64,000 bases of DNA from Natronospira elongata (GTDB lineage Bacteria; Pseudomonadota; Gammaproteobacteria; Natronospirales; Natronospiraceae), in assembly GCF_034931365.1 (NCBI RefSeq), contig NZ_JAYGII010000004.1, positions 106,478-170,477 of the forward strand, given 5' to 3'. A program made the translations under genes and the position numbers. Under the pieces are notes generated by a model. It was given only the letters and a program-made list of their open reading frames with translations, searched no databases and was not told the DNA's origin. Below are positions 40,545-50,772 of the stretch, piece by piece; position 1 is the stretch's first letter; each line of letters begins with the position of its first letter.

Positions 40545-41966
40545 TTAGACCCTGAGAATCTTCATCGCATTGGTCCCTCCGGCCACGCCTTCAAAGTCAC
40601 CCTTGGTGAAAATCAGAAGCTCTTTCTTTTCCACCGCCCCCATGTTCACCAACACATCCGCTGCATCCTCAAGAATTTTCTTGGGATCATGGTGGAGGAT
40701 GTCGTAGGGAACGGGATAAACCCCTCGATACAGGGTGACCCGCCGCCGGGTTCGCTCATGGCGCGTCAAGGCATAAATGGGAATGCCGGAACGGATTCTG
40801 GACATCCAAAGCGGGGTGGAGCCTGATTCGGTCAAGGCAACAATGGCACGCACATCCAGGTGATTGGCTGTATACATGCTGGCCATGGCAATGGCTTCGT
40901 CAATCCGTTCAAAGCGGCTATCCAGACGATGCCGGGAGCGCTGTGTCCGGGGTTGCTTCTCCGCGCCGACACAAACCCGCTCCATGGCCTCCACCACGCG
41001 CACGGGATACTGCCCCGTCGCCGTTTCCGCAGACAGCATGACGGCATCAGTGCCATCCATGACCGCATTGGCCACATCCAGCACTTCCGCCCGGGTAGGT
41101 CGCGGCTGGGTAATCATGGATTCCATCATCTGAGTGGCCACAATGACGACCCGGTTCAGGTCCCGAGCCTGGTGGATGATCATTTTCTGGACCGCCGGCA
41201 GCTCCGCGTCGCCGATCTCCACCGCTAGATCGCCACGAGCCACCATCACCCCGTCACTGGCCATAATGATTTCATCGATAGCTTCTACCGCCTCGGATCG
41301 CTCGATCTTGGCGATAATGCCGGCCTGGCCGCCAGCTTCTCTCAGCAAGGAACGGGCCTGATCCACGTCCTCGGCGGAGCGGGGAAAGGAGATTGCCAGG
41401 TAATCCACATCCAGATCCGCGGCGGTACGGATATCTTCCCGATCCTTCCCGGTCAGGGCAGGCGCCGACAGCCCCCCGCCCTGACGGTTGATGCCCTTGT
41501 TGTCCGACAGGCGCCCGCCGATCTCCACCCGGGTATGAATCCGCTGCCCCTCCACACTCTCCACGCGCAGAGCAATGAGACCATCGTCCAGCAACAAGAC
41601 ATCGTCAGCCTGGACATCGCCGGGCAGGCCCTTGTAGGTCAGGCCAACCTGGGTCTCGTCGCCACCTTTGGGGCCCAGACTGGAATCCAATACAAAGCGC
41701 TGACCATCACGTAATTCCACCGGGCCGTTGCGGAAACCGTCTATGCGGATCTTGGGCCCCTGAAGATCCGCCAGCAGGGCCACATCCCGTTCTTCTGCCG
41801 CGGCCGCCTCCCGGGCCATCGCCGCCAGGCGACCGTGATCCTCGGCCTGGCCATGGGAAAAATTGATGCGCATGACATCCACCCCGGCTGCCACCAACTG
41901 TCGCAACTTATCAACCGTTGCGACGGCCGGGCCCAGGGTTGCAACTATCTTGGTTCTTCTTGGCAT
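40545..41966 (-). CDS. pyk: Pyruvate kinase
   Basis: Converts PEP and ADP to pyruvate and ATP. The 473 residues show RRTKIVATLGPA at the start, ADLQGPKIRI, the catalytic-lysine region IIAKIERSEAVEAIDEI, the signature MVARGDLAVEIG and VATQMMESMI. It lacks a long C-terminal extension. Last of the minus-strand run tkt-gap-pgk-pyk, but a strong hairpin precedes it, so it may have its own promoter. Confidence 0.96.
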   Translation of the reverse strand: MPRRTKIVATLGPAVATVDKLRQLVAAGVDVMRINFSHGQAEDHGRLAAMAREAAAAEERDVALLADLQGPKIRIDGFRNGPVELRDGQRFVLDSSLGPKGGDETQVGLTYKGLPGDVQADDVLLLDDGLIALRVESVEGQRIHTRVEIGGRLSDNKGINRQGGGLSAPALTGKDREDIRTAADLDVDYLAISFPRSAEDVDQARSLLREAGGQAGIIAKIERSEAVEAIDEIIMASDGVMVARGDLAVEIGDAELPAVQKMIIHQARDLNRVVIVATQMMESMITQPRPTRAEVLDVANAVMDGTDAVMLSAETATGQYPVRVVEAMERVCVGAEKQPRTQRSRHRLDSRFERIDEAIAMASMYTANHLDVRAIVALTESGSTPLWMSRIRSGIPIYALTRHERTRRRVTLYRGVYPVPYDILHHDPKKILEDAADVLVNMGAVEKKELLIFTKGDFEGVAGGTNAMKILRV

Positions 41967-42116
41967 GTGAAAGAACAGTCAGCAGGTTAATGACGACAGG
42001 CGGTGCCGGCGAAGCGGCATCACCTGGATTGATATTTCTTCAGACTAACAGGCTAGACGTTCAAGGAGAATAAAGGAATCTCGGGTAAAGGCACAGCTAG
42101 GCAGAACCTTCCTCAC

Positions 42117-42164
42117 GCTCCCATACGAAAACACCGCCTTCGGGCGGTGTTTTCGTATGGGAGC
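42117..42164 (-). terminator. Strong rho-independent terminator after pgk
   Basis: Perfect 22-bp arms (42117-42138 and 42143-42164) with a 4-base loop. On the minus strand the core CACCGCC-CGAA-GGCGGTG runs into TTTTCG. It lies 27 bases past the pgk stop codon. Confidence 0.85.
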
Positions 42165-42190
42165 TGTTCACTTGGAACTGTCCACCGTCC

Positions 42191-43393
42191 CTAGCCATGT
42201 CCAGCTGCGGCGGCCTGCTCGCTGCCACGGCTTTCAAGAATGGCCACCGCCGGTAGCGTCTTGCCTTCCAGGAATTCGAGGAAGGCCCCGCCACCGGTGG
42301 AAATATAGGATACCCGATCGGCGATGCCATACTTGTCCACCGCGGCCAGCGTGTCACCGCCGCCAGCGATGGAAAAGGCGGAGGAATCGGCGATGGCCTC
42401 GGCCAGTATGCGGGTGCCCTGTCCGAACTGATCAAACTCGAACACACCCACCGGACCGTTCCAGACTATGGTACCGGCTTCCTTGAGGCTTTCGGCGAAG
42501 GCCTCGGCGGTATCAGGGCCAATATCCAGCACCATTTCATCGGCGGCAATCTCATCGACCTTCTTCACGTCCGCCTCGGCGCTGGCATCGAACTCGGTTG
42601 CCACGACCACGTCGCTGGGAACCGGAATTTCACCGCCCTTGGCTTTGGCTTGCTCCATCAGGCGCTTGGCCTCGGGGATGAGATCGGGCTCGTGCAGGGA
42701 TTTGCCCACGTCATGACCCGCGGCAGCAATGAAGGTATTGGCGATGCCACCACCGACAATCAGTCGATCCACCACCTTGCTGAGGCTTTCCAGCACGGTC
42801 AGCTTGGTGGAAACCTTGGAGCCGGCAACGATGGCCACCAGGGGACGCTTGGGGTTCTCCAGGGCATGGCCCAGTGCCTCCAGCTCCCGAGACAGCAGCG
42901 GTCCGGCACAGGCGACTGGGGCGAAGCGGGCGACGCCATGGGTCGAGGCCTGTGCGCGGTGGGCGGTACCAAAGGCATCCATGACAAAGACATCACACAG
43001 GGCGGCCATCTTCCGTGCCAGGCCCTCGTCATCGGCTTTCTCGCCCTTGAGGAAACGAACGTTCTCGCAGAGAACGACCTCGCCTTCCTCGACTGCCACG
43101 CCATCGATCCAGTCCTTGACCAGGCGCACCTTGCGGCCGAGCAATTCCGTCAGGCGTTCCGCCACCGGTGCCAGGGATTGGCTTTCGTCATATTCCCCTT
43201 CCGTGGGTCGGCCAAGGTGGGACATCAGCATTACCCGGGCACCACCGTCCAATGCTGCCTTGATCGTGGGCAGCGAGGCCCGGATGCGGGCGTCACTTGT
43301 CACCTTGCCGTCTTTGACCGGCACATTCAGATCCTCGCGGATGAGAACGCGCTTGTTACTAAGGTCCAGTTCCGTCATTTTGAGGATGGTCAT
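42191..43393 (-). CDS. pgk: Phosphoglycerate kinase
   Basis: Transfers phosphate between 1,3-bisphosphoglycerate and ADP. The 400 residues show RVLIREDLNVPVKDG, SHLGRPTEGE, GGGIANTFIAA and the nucleotide-binding IVWNGPVGVFE. The ATG at 43393 has GGGAGG 6 bases upstream; the longer frame to 43441 has no ribosome site. It follows gap by 82 bp. Confidence 0.97.
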   Translation of the reverse strand: MTILKMTELDLSNKRVLIREDLNVPVKDGKVTSDARIRASLPTIKAALDGGARVMLMSHLGRPTEGEYDESQSLAPVAERLTELLGRKVRLVKDWIDGVAVEEGEVVLCENVRFLKGEKADDEGLARKMAALCDVFVMDAFGTAHRAQASTHGVARFAPVACAGPLLSRELEALGHALENPKRPLVAIVAGSKVSTKLTVLESLSKVVDRLIVGGGIANTFIAAAGHDVGKSLHEPDLIPEAKRLMEQAKAKGGEIPVPSDVVVATEFDASAEADVKKVDEIAADEMVLDIGPDTAEAFAESLKEAGTIVWNGPVGVFEFDQFGQGTRILAEAIADSSAFSIAGGGDTLAAVDKYGIADRVSYISTGGGAFLEFLEGKTLPAVAILESRGSEQAAAAGHG

Positions 43394-43475
43394 CGCCAGC
43401 CTCCCTGGTTTGCCAAAAACAAATGCGGGCGCCGGCAGCAACCGGCGCCCGGACTCATGCCGGCCTGGGGTCGCT

Positions 43476-44483
43476 TCAGGCCTTCATCACGGCTAGTGCG
43501 GTGTCCAGCATACGGTTGGAGAAACCCCATTCGTTGTCGTACCAGGCGCAGACCTTGACCAGGTTGCCGTTGATGACCTTGGTCAGGCCGGCATCCACGG
43601 TGGAAGAAGCCGGATCGTGGTTGAAGTCCACGGAAACCAGCGGGTCTTCTGTATAGGCCAGAACACCCTTGAGCGGACCTTGAGCGGCTTCCTTCAGGAT
43701 GCCGTTGATTTCCTCGACGCTGGTTTCGCGGGAAGCGGTGAAGCTCAGATCCACCATGGAGACGTTGATGGTGGGCACACGCACAGCGAAACCGTCCAGC
43801 TTGCCGTTGAGTTCCGGCATCACCAGTCCCACGGCGGCGGCGGCGCCGGTCTTGGTGGGGATCATGGACATGGTGGCGGAACGGGCGCGGCGCAGGTCCT
43901 TGTGATAAACGTCGGACAGCACCTGATCGTTGGTGTAGGCATGAATGGTGTTCATCAGCCCGGACTCGATGCCCACCTTGTCGTTCAGGGGCTTGACCAG
44001 GGGGGCCAGGCAATTGGTGGTGCAGGAGGCGTTGGAGACCACGCTGTCATCGGCCGTCAGGCTGTCGTGGTTGACGCCGTAGACGATGGTGGGCAGGTCC
44101 TTGCCCGCGGGAGCGGAAATCAACACCTTCTTGGCGCCGGCCTGGATATGGGCGGAGGCCTTGTCCTTGCTGGCAAACAGACCGGTGCACTCCATCACCA
44201 GATCCACGCCCAGATCGCCCCAGGGCAGCTTGCTCGGATCGCGCTCGGCGCAGACCTTGATCTTGTCGCCATTGACGACCAGGTAGTCGCCATCCACTTT
44301 CACTTCGCCCGGGAAACGGCCGTGGGCGGTATCGAAACGCGTCAGGTGGGCATTGGTTGCGGCATCACCCAGATCGTTGATCGCCACGATTTGGATTTCA
44401 TCGGTGCGGCCAGCCTCATAAAGTGCACGCAGAACATTGCGGCCGATGCGGCCGTAACCGTTGATTGCTACCTTGATCGCCAT
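43476..44483 (-). CDS. gap: Glyceraldehyde-3-phosphate dehydrogenase, type I
   Basis: Oxidises glyceraldehyde-3-phosphate to 1,3-bisphosphoglycerate. The 335 residues carry the NAD fold GYGRIGRNVLRA, D37 after AIN (favouring NAD over NADP), the catalytic C154 in SNASCTTNCLAP and the partner His in NTIHAYTNDQ. The C-terminal WYDNEWGFSNRMLD is typical. Coupled to pgk downstream and tkt upstream. Confidence 0.96.
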   Translation of the reverse strand: MAIKVAINGYGRIGRNVLRALYEAGRTDEIQIVAINDLGDAATNAHLTRFDTAHGRFPGEVKVDGDYLVVNGDKIKVCAERDPSKLPWGDLGVDLVMECTGLFASKDKASAHIQAGAKKVLISAPAGKDLPTIVYGVNHDSLTADDSVVSNASCTTNCLAPLVKPLNDKVGIESGLMNTIHAYTNDQVLSDVYHKDLRRARSATMSMIPTKTGAAAAVGLVMPELNGKLDGFAVRVPTINVSMVDLSFTASRETSVEEINGILKEAAQGPLKGVLAYTEDPLVSVDFNHDPASSTVDAGLTKVINGNLVKVCAWYDNEWGFSNRMLDTALAVMKA

Positions 44484-44512
44484 GTCATCTCTCCCTTGGA
44501 GGTTCCTGAGAA

Positions 44513-46522
44513 TCAGCTGTCGAGATTCTTGAGTACATCGCGCGCGGTGTCCATGACCCGCGTCACCGTAAAACCGAAATGCTTGAAAACGTCCTCGGCG
44601 GGGGCCGATTCACCGAACTGGTCCAGGCCGACCACGGCCCCGGCATCCCCCGTCCAGCGCTGCCAGCCGTCGCTGACGCCGGCTTCCACCGCCACGCGGG
44701 CGGCGACATCCGGCGGCAGCACGCTCTTGCGATAGGCCGCATCCTGGCGCTTGAAGACACAACTGGAAGGCATGGACACCACGCGAACCTTCAAGCCTTC
44801 CTCGCGCAGGCCCTTGGCGGCTTCCGTACAAAGCGCCACTTCCGAGCCGGTGCCGATCAGAATCACATCGGGCTTGCCATCACTGTCAGAGAGGACATAG
44901 GCGCCACGCCGGATGTTGCCGATGGTCTCCCCGTCACGCGCCTGGAAGGGCAGACCCTGGCGGGACAACGCCAGACAGGTGGGCCCGTTGCGTCGCTCGA
45001 TGGCATCCTGCCAGGCCACCGCGGTTTCCACGGTGTCACAGGGACGCCACACGGTCATGTCCGGGATGATGCGCAGGGAGGCCAGGTGCTCCACTGACTG
45101 GTGAGTCGGCCCATCCTCGCCCAGGCCGATGGAATCATGGGTATAGACGAAGATGGAGCCCACCTTCATCAGCGCGGCCATGCGCACGGCATTGCGGGCA
45201 TAATCGGAAAAGGTCAGGAAAGTGCCGGCATAGGGAATGAAGCCCCCGTGCAGAGCCAGCCCGGAAACCATTGCCGACATGGCAAATTCCCGAACCCCGT
45301 AGTAGATGTAGTTGCCATCCGGATCCGCCGCGGTCACCGTGCGGGCGTCCTTGAACTGGGTGTTGTTGGAGCCGCTGAGATCCGCGGAGCCACCGATGAG
45401 CTCAGGCAGCGCCTGGGCCAGGCTATCGAGACTCTTGCCGGAAGCCTTGCGGGTGGCCATCTTCTCACCATCCCGATCCATGGCGGTCAGCAACTCACCG
45501 GCCACCGCCTCCCAGTCACCGGGCAGTTCAGCATTCATGCGCCGCTGGAATTCAGCCGCAAGGGCGGGATGTTCCTGACGATAATTCTCAAACAGTGCCC
45601 GCCAGCTATCCTCGACTTCCTGTCCCCTGGCGCGGGCATCCCAGCCGCCACGAATGGCATCGGGCACTTCAAACGGCGGGTGCTCCCAGCCCAGTTCCTG
45701 GCGGGCCGCCGCAACTTCGTCCTCGCCCAAGGCGGCACCGTGGACGCCAGCGGTTCCCTTCTTGTTGGGGGAACCAAAACCAATCACGGTCTTGCAGCAG
45801 ATGATGCTGGGCTTGTCGGATTCGGCACGGGCCTGCTCGATGGCCGCACGCACCGCCTCGGCGTCGTGGCCATCCACATCGCGGACCACATGCCAGCCAT
45901 AGGCCTCGAAACGCCTGGGCGTGTCGTCGGTGAACCAGCCGTCGACCTCGCCGTCGATGGAGATGCCGTTGTCATCATAGAAGGCAATCAGCTTGCCGAG
46001 CCCCATGGTCCCTGCCAGGGAGCATGCCTCATGGGAGATGCCCTCCATCAGGCAACCGTCCCCCATGAAGACATAGGTGAAGTGATCGACGATATCGAAG
46101 CCAGGCTGATTGAAACGGGCGGCCAGGACCTTCTCCGCCAGGGCCATGCCCACGGCATTGGCCAGACCCTGTCCCAGAGGACCGGTGGTGGTCTCCACGC
46201 CCGGCGCATAGCCGTACTCGGGGTGCCCCGGTGTCATGGAATGAAGCTGACGGAAGTTGCGAATCTCTTCCATGGGCAGCTCATATCCGCTCAGGTGCAG
46301 GAGGGAATAGACCAGCATGGAGCCATGACCGTTGGACATCACAAAGCGGTCACGGTCCTCCCACTTGGGGTTGAGCGGGTTGTGCCGAAAGAAGTCGTTC
46401 CACAGCACTTCGGCAATATCGGCCATGCCCATGGGGGCGCCGGGATGACCGGAGTTGGCTTTCTGAACCGCATCCATGCTCAGGGCACGAATGGCGTTGG
46501 CAAGTTCTCGGCGTGAGGGCAT
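44513..46522 (-). CDS. tkt: Transketolase
   Basis: Thiamine-diphosphate enzyme that moves two-carbon ketol groups in the pentose phosphate or Calvin pathways. The 669 residues show SMDAVQKANSGHPGAPMGMA, GDGCLMEGISHEA (ThDP motif), the pyrimidine domain with DSIGLGEDGPTHQ, and SRQGLPFQ. The ATG at 46522 has AGGGAG 5 bases upstream. It is the first gene of tkt-gap-pgk(-pyk). No RuBisCO or phosphoribulokinase is nearby, so there is no direct evidence for autotrophy. Confidence 0.96.
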   Translation of the reverse strand: MPSRRELANAIRALSMDAVQKANSGHPGAPMGMADIAEVLWNDFFRHNPLNPKWEDRDRFVMSNGHGSMLVYSLLHLSGYELPMEEIRNFRQLHSMTPGHPEYGYAPGVETTTGPLGQGLANAVGMALAEKVLAARFNQPGFDIVDHFTYVFMGDGCLMEGISHEACSLAGTMGLGKLIAFYDDNGISIDGEVDGWFTDDTPRRFEAYGWHVVRDVDGHDAEAVRAAIEQARAESDKPSIICCKTVIGFGSPNKKGTAGVHGAALGEDEVAAARQELGWEHPPFEVPDAIRGGWDARARGQEVEDSWRALFENYRQEHPALAAEFQRRMNAELPGDWEAVAGELLTAMDRDGEKMATRKASGKSLDSLAQALPELIGGSADLSGSNNTQFKDARTVTAADPDGNYIYYGVREFAMSAMVSGLALHGGFIPYAGTFLTFSDYARNAVRMAALMKVGSIFVYTHDSIGLGEDGPTHQSVEHLASLRIIPDMTVWRPCDTVETAVAWQDAIERRNGPTCLALSRQGLPFQARDGETIGNIRRGAYVLSDSDGKPDVILIGTGSEVALCTEAAKGLREEGLKVRVVSMPSSCVFKRQDAAYRKSVLPPDVAARVAVEAGVSDGWQRWTGDAGAVVGLDQFGESAPAEDVFKHFGFTVTRVMDTARDVLKNLDS

Positions 46523-46692
46523 GCAAGCTCCCTGAGTACGATGGCAGCCCACCCCGGCACTGGAACGGCTACAGCCGGCCAGACCGGCCACGGCCTGTGC
46601 GGCGCCGATGGCGGGGAGGATGGAGACGCAACGGAAAAATTAAAGCGCCTATTTTCGCGGATTGGCGCCCAAACGGCAAGGCCGCGACTGGC

Positions 46693-47811
46693 TCAGCCCT
46701 GCTGGGCCAGGGCTGGCGCGGCTTGCGCAGGTCGCCAGCCGGTGAGCTTTTCGTACAAAGCCAGTGTCTCGCGCACTGTGCGCTCCGGCGTAAAGCATTC
46801 GCGGATTCGCTGTTCCGCCGCCTGGCCCATGCGCCGGCGGGCCTCGGGATTACTCAGCAGGCTGCCCAGGGCGCCAGCCAGCGCATCGGCATCGCCCGGC
46901 GGGACCACCAGGCCGCTAACGCCATCCTCGACCAGCTCCGGGCTACCACCGGCACGGGTGACCACCGGCGGCACGTTCTGACACATGGCTTCAATGACGG
47001 CCCGGGGCAAGCCCTCGCGGCGCAAGGCCGGCAGCACGAAAATATCAAAGGCGCCGGCAATCCGCGAAGCATCATCCTGCCATCCCAGCTGATGAATGCG
47101 ATCCCTGGCCGGACTCTGGCGAATACAGCGGGCCACTTCCCGGTCCGCCACATCCCCCACCAGGACCAGCCGGGCGCGAGGATTCTCCAGCTGCTCCAGG
47201 GCATGAATCAGTGCCGGGATGCCCTTGCGCTTGCGCATCTGGGCCACGCAGCCAATCACCGGACCGTCCCCGGGCACACCGTAATCGGACAGACGCAGCG
47301 GCGGTTTGCGCCAGAAGTCCGCGTAATGGCCCTTGTGGATGGTCACCACCTTCTCCATGGGCACACGCCAGCCGAGAAAACGGTTGGCCAGCAGATCCTG
47401 GCGAATGGCCTCGCAGACACAGATGATGGCGTCCACCCGGCGATTGAGAAAACTCCGCCGCGAGGAGGGATTCAACCAGTGCAGATTACCCACGATGCCG
47501 CGATAGGCGACCAGCTTGGGCGGCAGGTCGCGGATGGCGCGAATCACATTGGACAAGGCGATCTTGACGAACACGTGCACCAGCGCCGGTTTTTCATGCA
47601 GGACAATGGCCCGCACCCGGGCAATGGCCTCGCGGTCGATGCGCCCGCCCCACTGAATGTGCTCGACGGTGATGCCGGCCCGGCGCAGATCATCCTGGTA
47701 TTTGGCTGCCGGATCACAAATAACCCGCACATCCAAGCCGTGATCTACCATGCCCAGAAGCTGGTGTCGCTCTCCGGCATCGATCTCCTCAAAGACGTAT
47801 AAGACCTTCAA
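46693..47811 (-). CDS. Glycosyltransferase family 4 protein
   Basis: GT-B fold glycosyltransferase, 372 residues from a TTG at 47811 (MKVLYVFEEID) with GGAGGG just upstream; a GTG at 47859 would add 16 residues. The C-terminal half has the retaining GT4 signature: IAGAFDIFVLPALRREGLPR and EAMCQNVPPVVTRAGGSPEL, then GVSGLVVPPGDADALAGAL. It probably adds a sugar to a surface glycan or lipid at the cytoplasmic membrane. No other glycan gene is adjacent, so the acceptor is unknown. Confidence 0.85.
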   Translation of the reverse strand: MKVLYVFEEIDAGERHQLLGMVDHGLDVRVICDPAAKYQDDLRRAGITVEHIQWGGRIDREAIARVRAIVLHEKPALVHVFVKIALSNVIRAIRDLPPKLVAYRGIVGNLHWLNPSSRRSFLNRRVDAIICVCEAIRQDLLANRFLGWRVPMEKVVTIHKGHYADFWRKPPLRLSDYGVPGDGPVIGCVAQMRKRKGIPALIHALEQLENPRARLVLVGDVADREVARCIRQSPARDRIHQLGWQDDASRIAGAFDIFVLPALRREGLPRAVIEAMCQNVPPVVTRAGGSPELVEDGVSGLVVPPGDADALAGALGSLLSNPEARRRMGQAAEQRIRECFTPERTVRETLALYEKLTGWRPAQAAPALAQQG

Positions 47812-48038
47812 AATGCCCTCCACGTGACCGACCAGGATGGCCGAAAAATCCCTTTCCACGCTGCCCCGACAAAGCTGACAAGGATACCCGGTCTGAGCCG
47901 GGATGTCCCGCCCGGTAAAGCCCGGAGAAAATGCCCTCCGGCCGGCGCCGAGGGCTGCCCCCTATGCCCGCTAAGGCTACACTAGGACAAGGTCCGGCCG
48001 CGAGACGGCAATGACAGACGGCAACGGAGGGATCGTTC

Positions 48039-48764
48039 ATGCTATTCCTGTTCTCGGATTTCGGCCTGCAAGGCCCTTACGCTGGCGAAATGGAGGCCGC
48101 GGCGCGGCGCCACAGTCAACAAACGCCAATCCATTTGATGCATGATGCCCCCTCTTTCGAGCCCGGCGCAGCCGGCCTGTTACTGCGGGCACTAAGCAGG
48201 CAATTCCAGCCAGGTGACATCTGCGTGGCCGTGGTCGACCCCGGCGTGGGCGGGGCACGCTGCCCGGTCTGTCTCCTGGCCGACGGTATCTACTATGTGG
48301 GACCCGACAACGGTCTGCTGGCGCCGCTTGCCGACCATGCCAGCCGCCACGAGTGGTGGGAAATCACCTGGCGGCCAGAGCAGCTCTCCGCCAGTTTCCA
48401 CGGCCGCGACCTGTTTGCGCCCTTCGCTGCCCAGCTTCAGACCGGGATGAGCCCGACTGCCATAGGCGCCCAGCCCCTCCACGATCCGGTCTCCACCGAC
48501 AGCGTCAGCGATCAAATCATCTATGTGGATGGATTTGGCAACTGCGTGACCGGCCTGCTCGCCGACGACGTCCCCAGAAGCAGTCAGCTGATGGTCAACG
48601 GAAAAGCCATCACCCGTGCCCGCAGCTTCTGCGATGTCCCCCCTGGACAGTCGTTCTGGTATCGCAATTCCATGGACCTGGTGGAGATCGCCGCGAACCA
48701 GGACAGTGCCGCGGCGCTGCTTGAGCTTACCGTGGGAACGTCGGTGTCAGTGGATAGGGGCTGA
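48039..48764 (+). CDS. SAM hydroxide adenosyltransferase (SAM hydrolase, DUF62 family)
   Basis: 241-residue member of the duf62/fluorinase superfamily, which splits S-adenosylmethionine with water to adenosine and methionine. Family motifs are FSDFG at the start, VVDPGVGG, VGPDNGLLAPL, FHGRDLFAPFAA and the C-terminal YVDGFGNCVTG. Nearby metK and ahcY also handle SAM, so the placement is functionally coherent though on the opposite strand. Confidence 0.88.
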   Translation: MLFLFSDFGLQGPYAGEMEAAARRHSQQTPIHLMHDAPSFEPGAAGLLLRALSRQFQPGDICVAVVDPGVGGARCPVCLLADGIYYVGPDNGLLAPLADHASRHEWWEITWRPEQLSASFHGRDLFAPFAAQLQTGMSPTAIGAQPLHDPVSTDSVSDQIIYVDGFGNCVTGLLADDVPRSSQLMVNGKAITRARSFCDVPPGQSFWYRNSMDLVEIAANQDSAAALLELTVGTSVSVDRG

Positions 48765-48775
48765 GCGCAGGACGA

Positions 48776-49219
48776 TTAACGCCTGGAAGAATCAAAGACC
48801 TGGTAGTCCTCCGCTTTCGGCAGCTCAGCGACGACGGTCTGCACCTCTGCCGGGGCCGGCGCGATGCGACGGGCCCGCAAGTCCAACCAGGCGCCCTGAA
48901 CCTCAATGACAGCGGCCACCTCCCCATCGGCCTTCTTGATCACATGACGCATTCGCCAATGCTTGCCGTTGCTGGACATGCCGGTCAGTTCAGTCCCCAC
49001 CCGAATCGTCTCGCCGCCACGGATCTCCCGGTGGTATTCAATGGATTCCTTGAACAGGACCGGTCCCACGCCGTGCTTGGCCATTGCGGCCATGGTCAAG
49101 CCGCCATCAGCCAGCGCCGACAGGCGAATCTGGGCACCGTAGTCCAGATAGGCGCTATGACGCATATGGCCGTTGGGGTCCAGATCCACCCAGCGAATCT
49201 CGTAATCCTTCTCGTACAT
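48776..49219 (-). CDS. Acyl-CoA thioesterase of the hotdog (4HBT) fold
   Basis: 147-residue single hotdog domain. RWVDLDPNGHMRHSAYLDY contains the Asp and the Asn-His-Met pattern of 4-hydroxybenzoyl-CoA/YbgC-like thioesterases. It probably hydrolyses a CoA thioester; the acyl group cannot be told. It converges with the SAM hydrolase gene across 11 bp and follows ahcY after the terminator. Confidence 0.85.
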   Translation of the reverse strand: MYEKDYEIRWVDLDPNGHMRHSAYLDYGAQIRLSALADGGLTMAAMAKHGVGPVLFKESIEYHREIRGGETIRVGTELTGMSSNGKHWRMRHVIKKADGEVAAVIEVQGAWLDLRARRIAPAPAEVQTVVAELPKAEDYQVFDSSRR

Positions 49220-49280
49220 GACTCATCACCCTTGGTTGATACTGACGATCTCTTTGCCCCGGGAAGCATGGAGCAAAAAA

Positions 49281-49304
49281 AGGGGCCCGCAGAATCGGGC
49301 CCCT
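49281..49304 (-). terminator. Rho-independent terminator after ahcY
   Basis: On the minus strand AGGGGCCCG-ATTCTG-CGGGCCCCT runs into TTTTTTT. It lies about 28 bases past the ahcY stop codon and before the thioesterase gene. Confidence 0.9.
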
Positions 49305-49331
49305 TGGGTCGTGCATGGCCGCATGCCCGGA

Positions 49332-50747
49332 TCAATAGCGATAATAATCCGGCTTGAAGGGGCCATCCTGAGGTACGCCGATGTAATTGGCCTGCTCCGC
49401 AGACAGGCGAGTCAGCTTGGCGCCGATCTTGTCCAGATGCAGTCGAGCCACTTCCTCGTCCAGATGCTTGGGCAGGACATAGACCTTGTTCTCGTACTCA
49501 CCCGGCTTGTTGAACAGCTCCATCTGCGCCATCACCTGGTTGGTGAAGCTGGCGGACATGACGAAACTGGGATGGCCGGTGGCACAGCCCAGATTCACCA
49601 GACGCCCTTCGGCCAGCAGAATGATGCGCTTGCCGTCGGGGAAAATCACGTGATCCACCTGGGGCTTGATATTTTCCCAGTCGTACTGCTTGAGACCGGC
49701 CACATCGATTTCATTGTCGAAGTGACCGATGTTGCAGACGATGGCCTGATCTTTCATCTTGGCCATGTGGTCGGCGCTGATCACATTGAAGTTACCGGTG
49801 GCGGTGACGAAGATGTCAGCCTGATCCACCACATCGTCGAGCTCCACCACGCGATAACCTTCCATGGCGGCCTGCAGGGCGCAGATGGGATCAATCTCGG
49901 TAATCCACACCGTGGCACCCAGGCCGCGCAGGGACTGGGCCGAGCCCTTGCCCACATCACCATAGCCGCAGACCACGGCAACCTTGCCGGCGACCATGAC
50001 ATCGGTGGCCCGCTTGATGCTGTCCACCAGCGATTCGCGACAGCCGTAGAGGTTGTCGAACTTGGATTTGGTCACCGAGTCGTTCACGTTGATGGCCGGG
50101 AAATCCAGGGTGCCTTCCTTCTGCATGCGATAAAGGCGGTTCACACCGGTGGTGGTTTCCTCGGTCACGCCCTTGATCTGGGCCTTGACCTTGGAGTACC
50201 AGCCCGGCTTTTCATCCAGGCGCTTCTTGATGGCGGCAAACAGGGCCTTTTCCTCATCAGCGCCGGGATTGTCCAGCACGGAGGGGTCCTTCTCGGCCTC
50301 GGCACCCAGATTGATCAACAGCGTGGCATCACCGCCATCGTCCAGGATCATGTTGGCGCCTTCGCCCTCCCACTCAAAGATCCGGTGAGTGAATTCCCAG
50401 TACTCATCCAGAGTTTCACCCTTGAAGGCGAACACCGGCGTGCCGTTGTCGGCAATGGCCGCGGCGGCGTGGTCCTGGGTGGAGTAGATATTGCAGGAGG
50501 CCCAACGCACTTCGGCGCCCAGGGCTTCCAGGGTCTGGATCAGCACGGCGGTCTGGATGGTCATGTGCAGGGAACCGGCCACGCGCGCACCCTTGAGGGG
50601 CTTTTCCTGGCCGTACTTCTCCCGCAGGGCCATCAGACCCGGCATTTCGGTTTCCGCAATGGCGATTTCCTTGCGACCGAATTCCGCCAGGGACAGATCG
50701 GCCACGTGAAAGTCTTCACCATTTCGCTTTTCAACCACAGCGTTCAT
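49332..50747 (-). CDS. ahcY: S-adenosylhomocysteine hydrolase
   Basis: NAD-dependent enzyme that splits S-adenosylhomocysteine to adenosine and homocysteine, clearing the product of SAM-dependent methylations. The 471 residues show SLHMTIQTAVLIQTLEALGA, FPAINVNDSVTKSKFDNLYG and the NAD-binding CGYGDVGKGSAQSL. It contains the extra ~40-residue insert common in proteobacteria. It is preceded by a SAH riboswitch and follows metK. Confidence 0.97.
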   Translation of the reverse strand: MNAVVEKRNGEDFHVADLSLAEFGRKEIAIAETEMPGLMALREKYGQEKPLKGARVAGSLHMTIQTAVLIQTLEALGAEVRWASCNIYSTQDHAAAAIADNGTPVFAFKGETLDEYWEFTHRIFEWEGEGANMILDDGGDATLLINLGAEAEKDPSVLDNPGADEEKALFAAIKKRLDEKPGWYSKVKAQIKGVTEETTTGVNRLYRMQKEGTLDFPAINVNDSVTKSKFDNLYGCRESLVDSIKRATDVMVAGKVAVVCGYGDVGKGSAQSLRGLGATVWITEIDPICALQAAMEGYRVVELDDVVDQADIFVTATGNFNVISADHMAKMKDQAIVCNIGHFDNEIDVAGLKQYDWENIKPQVDHVIFPDGKRIILLAEGRLVNLGCATGHPSFVMSASFTNQVMAQMELFNKPGEYENKVYVLPKHLDEEVARLHLDKIGAKLTRLSAEQANYIGVPQDGPFKPDYYRY

Positions 50748-50772
50748 AGTTCAACTCCGTAGATTGTGAAGC

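Noticed and set aside
44513..46522. Calvin-cycle cluster
   Set aside because: Transketolase, gap and pgk occur without RuBisCO, phosphoribulokinase or fbp, so lower glycolysis/pentose phosphate is the simpler reading.
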